From NCBI GenBank assembly GCA_028819675.1, contig JAPPKT010000656.1, positions 1 through 9,187 of the forward strand: 9,187 nt of DNA, written 5' to 3'. The stretch comes from Caldilineaceae bacterium (GTDB taxonomy: Bacteria; Chloroflexota; Anaerolineae; Caldilineales; Caldilineaceae). Within the stretch, counting starts at the first letter, position 1. Each line of letters starts with the position of its first letter. Below, piece by piece: positions 7,131-9,187 of this stretch. The notes beneath the pieces are model-generated. The model saw only the letters and a program-made list of their open reading frames with translations. It did no database searches and was not told where the DNA came from. Made by a program: the position numbers and the translations under genes.

Positions 7131-7745
7131 TCATAGCCGAAAGATTCCATGTTTGGACTCCAAGCAAAAAGGTACACTTACAGGCGCAAACGAAGTGGGA
7201 TCAACTGTAATTGTAGCAGGGGCATCTTGAGGATGAAGATAGAGCAAGACATCAATTATTTCAGAATCGAATGAATAGAGTTTCCGAAGAACGAATTGTA
7301 TATTGTCAGCGAGTACTGATCCATGTGGGGCCAGTTTTTTGCCTGGAAATACTGCTCTGAACGTGGAATCGTACTTTTCCACAAAATATTCCCATGAGAC
7401 CTCGAAATCAACGTACTTTCTGAAATACCAAGCAAATACACTGTGGCGAATGACTTGCTTCCTTTTGACGGTGATCTTAGTTCCATCTACCTCCTGGGAC
7501 GCGTACCACTTTGCTTCGATGGGGTAAATTGCTCTTGATGTTGCAACGATCGTATCGAATTCGCCGAATTCCGCGCGAGGAGAGTCCGGATCGTAGGAGG
7601 TACGGCGACCGAAACTGGGACGGTAAAAGACTGTCGCGTCGTATGGATCCGATTCGTCACCTAACTGAGTGAGTATGACGTCGAGTCGCTCTCGAATCGC
7701 CCAATATGTGAGGGCATCTTCGCCGTATGCAAACCAATGAGCCAT
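7131..7745 (-). CDS. Uncharacterised protein with PD-(D/E)XK nuclease-like core (second copy type)
   Basis: A 204-residue protein I cannot name. Its N-terminal helix carries E9 (GEDALTYWAI), followed after a loop by D64 in EFGEFDTIVAT and E77-x-K79 in YPIEAKWYAS, then a helix with K96-Q97 and R100-H101 (KRKQVIRHSVFAWY). This is the E...D...ExK...helix order of PD-(D/E)XK nucleases, with 12 residues between D64 and E77. The part after 113 is mixed alpha/beta with no known motif. The ATG at 7745 has no Shine-Dalgarno. Apart from the fold motifs it shows no visible similarity to the 4977-5696 protein, so the two are not recent duplicates. It is AT-rich (22 G+C of 60 in 7261-7320), divergent from the SDR gene, and on the same strand as the toxin pair, 195 bases upstream of it. 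Confidence 0.6.
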   Translation of the reverse strand: MAHWFAYGEDALTYWAIRERLDVILTQLGDESDPYDATVFYRPSFGRRTSYDPDSPRAEFGEFDTIVATSRAIYPIEAKWYASQEVDGTKITVKRKQVIRHSVFAWYFRKYVDFEVSWEYFVEKYDSTFRAVFPGKKLAPHGSVLADNIQFVLRKLYSFDSEIIDVLLYLHPQDAPATITVDPTSFAPVSVPFCLESKHGIFRL

Positions 7746-7781
7746 TGTTGTTTGTTCGGGGTAGTCGTAGCTCAGACACGT

Positions 7782-7795
7782 TGTAGAGATCTACA
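7782..7795. promoter_or_regulatory. Perfect dyad before the 7131-7745 nuclease-like gene
   Basis: TGTAGA-GA-TCTACA is a perfect 6-base inverted repeat around a two-base centre, 36 bases upstream of the ATG. Its geometry is close to that of the dyad at 5729-5744 before the other nuclease-like gene, although the sequences differ. It may be an operator or a leader hairpin. Confidence 0.35.
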
Positions 7796-7909
7796 TCTTA
7801 CCACATACGCAGTGAAATGATTCGGGTTCAAGATTTGGCTAGAAAACTCACAACGGGCCCAACCGCGAACTCTACGTTTTTTCATTCCGGGCGTTCTTTT
7901 GAGTCCATT

Positions 7910-7938
7910 TTGTCTACTGGGGACCCGACAAGTATACT
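7910..7938 (+). promoter_or_regulatory. Sigma-70-type promoter of the SDR gene
   Basis: TTGTCT (7910-7915, four of six matches to the -35 consensus) and TATACT (7933-7938, five of six to the -10) are separated by 17 bases. Transcription should begin near 7945 and leave a leader of about 35 bases before the ATG at 7980. This is the best promoter match in the window. Confidence 0.5.
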
Positions 7939-7948
7939 GATCCGGGTC
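7922..7948. promoter_or_regulatory. Candidate repressor operator over the SDR promoter
   Basis: GACCCG (7922-7927) and CGGGTC (7943-7948) form a perfect 6-base inverted repeat with 15 bases between the arms, and AGTATACT (7931-7938), itself a palindrome, sits at the centre on top of the -10 box. A dimeric repressor bound here would block RNA polymerase, which suits a sugar-inducible catabolic gene. The regulator is not in the window. Confidence 0.4.
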
Positions 7949-7979
7949 TTTTCTCCACAACTTGCTTGGGAAATCTTTC

Positions 7980-8810
7980 ATGACACTGACAGGAAAAATT
8001 GCAATCGTCACCGGGGGAGCGGTCGGGATTGGCGGGGCCATTGCGCGGCGGCTGGCGGCGGATGGTGCGAAGGTGCTGGTCACCGACATCATGCCGGAGG
8101 CGGCGGCGGAAAACGTGGCCCGCATCGAGGAGAGCGGCGGCACGGCTTCCGCCTATGAGGTCGACATTTCGCAGCGGGACCAGATACGGCCGATGATCGA
8201 ACGGGCGGTTGAACTGTGGGGCGGGTTGCACATCGTGGTGAACAACGCGTGGGGGGCGCTGGAGCCGGACGGCACGGCCATCACCCTGACTGAGACTGCC
8301 TTTGACCGCGCGCTCGACGCTTCGCAGAAGGCGGTCTTTTTGAGCGCGAAGTACGGGGTGCCGCACATTCAGGCCAGTGGCGGCGGCAGCATCGTCAATA
8401 TCTCTTCGGTGCACGGGCAGATGGTGGCGCCGTCAAGCCTGGCCTACGAGATGACGAAGGCGGCGATTATCGCGATGAGCCGCCAGATGGCACTTGATTT
8501 CGGACCGGTCGGCGTGCGCGTCAACTGCATCTGCCCCGGCCATATCGTGACCGAGCGCCAGGCCGAGCGCTGGGAGCGCAACCCGTCAATGCTGCGCTTT
8601 TTCGACCAGCACTATCCTCTGCGTCACACCGGCGTGCCCGACGACATCGCCAACGGGGTGCGCTTCCTCTGCTCCGACGAGGCCAAGTTCATCACCGGCC
8701 ACACGCTGGTCATTGACGGCGGGATGACGATTCAATTGCAGGAAAACCTGGTTATCGATACGGCCAGATATTTCCGCGATCACCCCGAGATCGACCTGGA
8801 CACTCAGTAG
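7980..8810 (+). CDS. Short-chain dehydrogenase/reductase (classical SDR)
   Basis: A 276-residue classical SDR. The cofactor site TGGAVGIG (11-18) is followed by an acidic D36 at the end of the second strand, which favours NAD(H) over NADP(H). NNA at 88-90, S143 (NISSVHG) and Y156-x3-K160 supply the catalytic residues. PGHIVTE (186-192) and the C-terminal ITGHTLVIDGG are also family-typical. The usual active-site Asn before GVF is replaced by S115 (DASQKAVF), and NNAG reads NNAW. The ATG at 7980 is preferred over the TTG at 7962 because the protein then opens MTLTGKIAIVTGG; GGGAAA lies upstream. Its last seven bases overlap the end of the convergent TIM-barrel gene. The substrate is probably a sugar acid or polyol, judging only from neighbours; fructuronate reductase-like activity beside mannonate dehydratase is one possibility. 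Confidence 0.85.
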   Translation: MTLTGKIAIVTGGAVGIGGAIARRLAADGAKVLVTDIMPEAAAENVARIEESGGTASAYEVDISQRDQIRPMIERAVELWGGLHIVVNNAWGALEPDGTAITLTETAFDRALDASQKAVFLSAKYGVPHIQASGGGSIVNISSVHGQMVAPSSLAYEMTKAAIIAMSRQMALDFGPVGVRVNCICPGHIVTERQAERWERNPSMLRFFDQHYPLRHTGVPDDIANGVRFLCSDEAKFITGHTLVIDGGMTIQLQENLVIDTARYFRDHPEIDLDTQ

Positions 8811-9187
8811 CCGATTCCTCGAAGATAGGTGACCATCCCGTCGCTGCGTTCGGCTTCGCTCATGGGATCTTCGCGGCCGGGGATGGGCTGGCCCGGGCAG
8901 GCGGTCACCCAGCGGTCGTAGCCGATCTCGTCCAGGACGCCGCGGATGGCTGGAAAATCAACATTACCGTGTTCCCCGACCTGGCACCACTGCGGATCGT
9001 AGAAGCCGTCGGCGCGGCGGGTGGTGGTGGCCCAGTCTTGCAGGTGCACGTAGTTCAGCTGTGCGCGGAAATCCCATAGCGACGCGACGGGGTCATAGCC
9101 CCAGAGCTGCGCGTGGGAGACGTCGATGCACAGCTTAGCCGTGCACAGGTTCTCCATGTACAGCTTCCAGTGATCGATTGAATCGAC
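8804..9187 (-). CDS. Sugar phosphate isomerase/epimerase-type TIM barrel, C-terminal fragment
   Basis: The last 127 residues of a protein whose start lies beyond the right edge. It resembles the xylose isomerase-like TIM-barrel family (PF01261) that includes inosose dehydratase IolE, hydroxypyruvate isomerase and sugar epimerases. Visible residue D22 and H25 (IDVSHAQLWG) and H48 with D51 (VHLQDW) are metal-site positions, followed by the family pattern G-N-V-D-F...L-x-x-I-G-Y-D-x-W. At the final metal-ligand position, where the family normally has Glu after the W, the sequence reads WVTACPGQ with Cys at 97. The tail SEAERSDGMVTYLRGIGY has the normal end of the family. The gene is GC-rich like the SDR and converges with it, sharing 8804-8810. 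The exact reaction cannot be told from this half. Confidence 0.75.
   Translation of the reverse strand, partial: VDSIDHWKLYMENLCTAKLCIDVSHAQLWGYDPVASLWDFRAQLNYVHLQDWATTTRRADGFYDPQWCQVGEHGNVDFPAIRGVLDEIGYDRWVTACPGQPIPGREDPMSEAERSDGMVTYLRGIGY

Noticed and set aside
7825..7842. GGTTCAAGATT, which recalls a tRNA T-loop.
   Set aside because: No acceptor stem, D-arm or anticodon arm can be paired around it.

Overview
The window reads as a piece of bacterial chromosome in two layers: GC-rich sugar-catabolism genes on the outside and a lower-GC block of small accessory genes in the middle. There is no rRNA, tRNA, CRISPR array, transposase or phage structural gene. The protein styles (a GT39 glycosyltransferase with a long soluble tail, a short UxuA-like mannonate dehydratase, DUF2283, small zinc ribbons, a BrnT-type toxin) suggest an environmental bacterium, with Chloroflexota (Anaerolineae or Caldilineae type) as my best guess. 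That assignment is inference from style only.

Layout. At the left edge is the first 17 codons of a Gfo/Idh/MocA-type dehydrogenase (minus strand), then a 356-base gap without a convincing gene. Next, all on the minus strand, come a 701-residue GT39-type membrane glycosyltransferase (410-2515) and a UxuA-like mannonate dehydratase (2621-3577). The accessory block follows, also all minus strand: a DUF2283 protein, a HAD hydrolase, a PF09855-type zinc ribbon, a PD-(D/E)XK nuclease-like protein (4977-5696), a two-helix membrane protein with a zinc ribbon, a BrnT-like toxin with an overlapping antitoxin, and a second, unrelated-looking PD-(D/E)XK nuclease-like protein (7131-7745). The right edge returns to high GC: a plus-strand short-chain dehydrogenase (7980-8810) with its own promoter and a candidate operator, converging on the 3' end of a minus-strand sugar isomerase/epimerase-type TIM barrel that runs off the window.

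How the parts may work together. Mannonate dehydratase, an SDR, a Gfo/Idh/MocA enzyme and an isomerase-type TIM barrel are the usual parts of a uronate, inositol or rare-sugar catabolic locus. The middle block looks like an insertion or hotspot in that locus: hand counts on 60-base samples give about 37-40% GC in it (6721-6780, 7261-7320) against about 65-68% in the flanking enzymes (2641-2700, 8521-8580). The two nuclease-like genes each carry a short near-perfect dyad 32-36 bases before the start codon and lie on either side of a toxin-antitoxin pair. This is the most likely place for an undescribed system, though nothing in the sequence proves that the genes cooperate.
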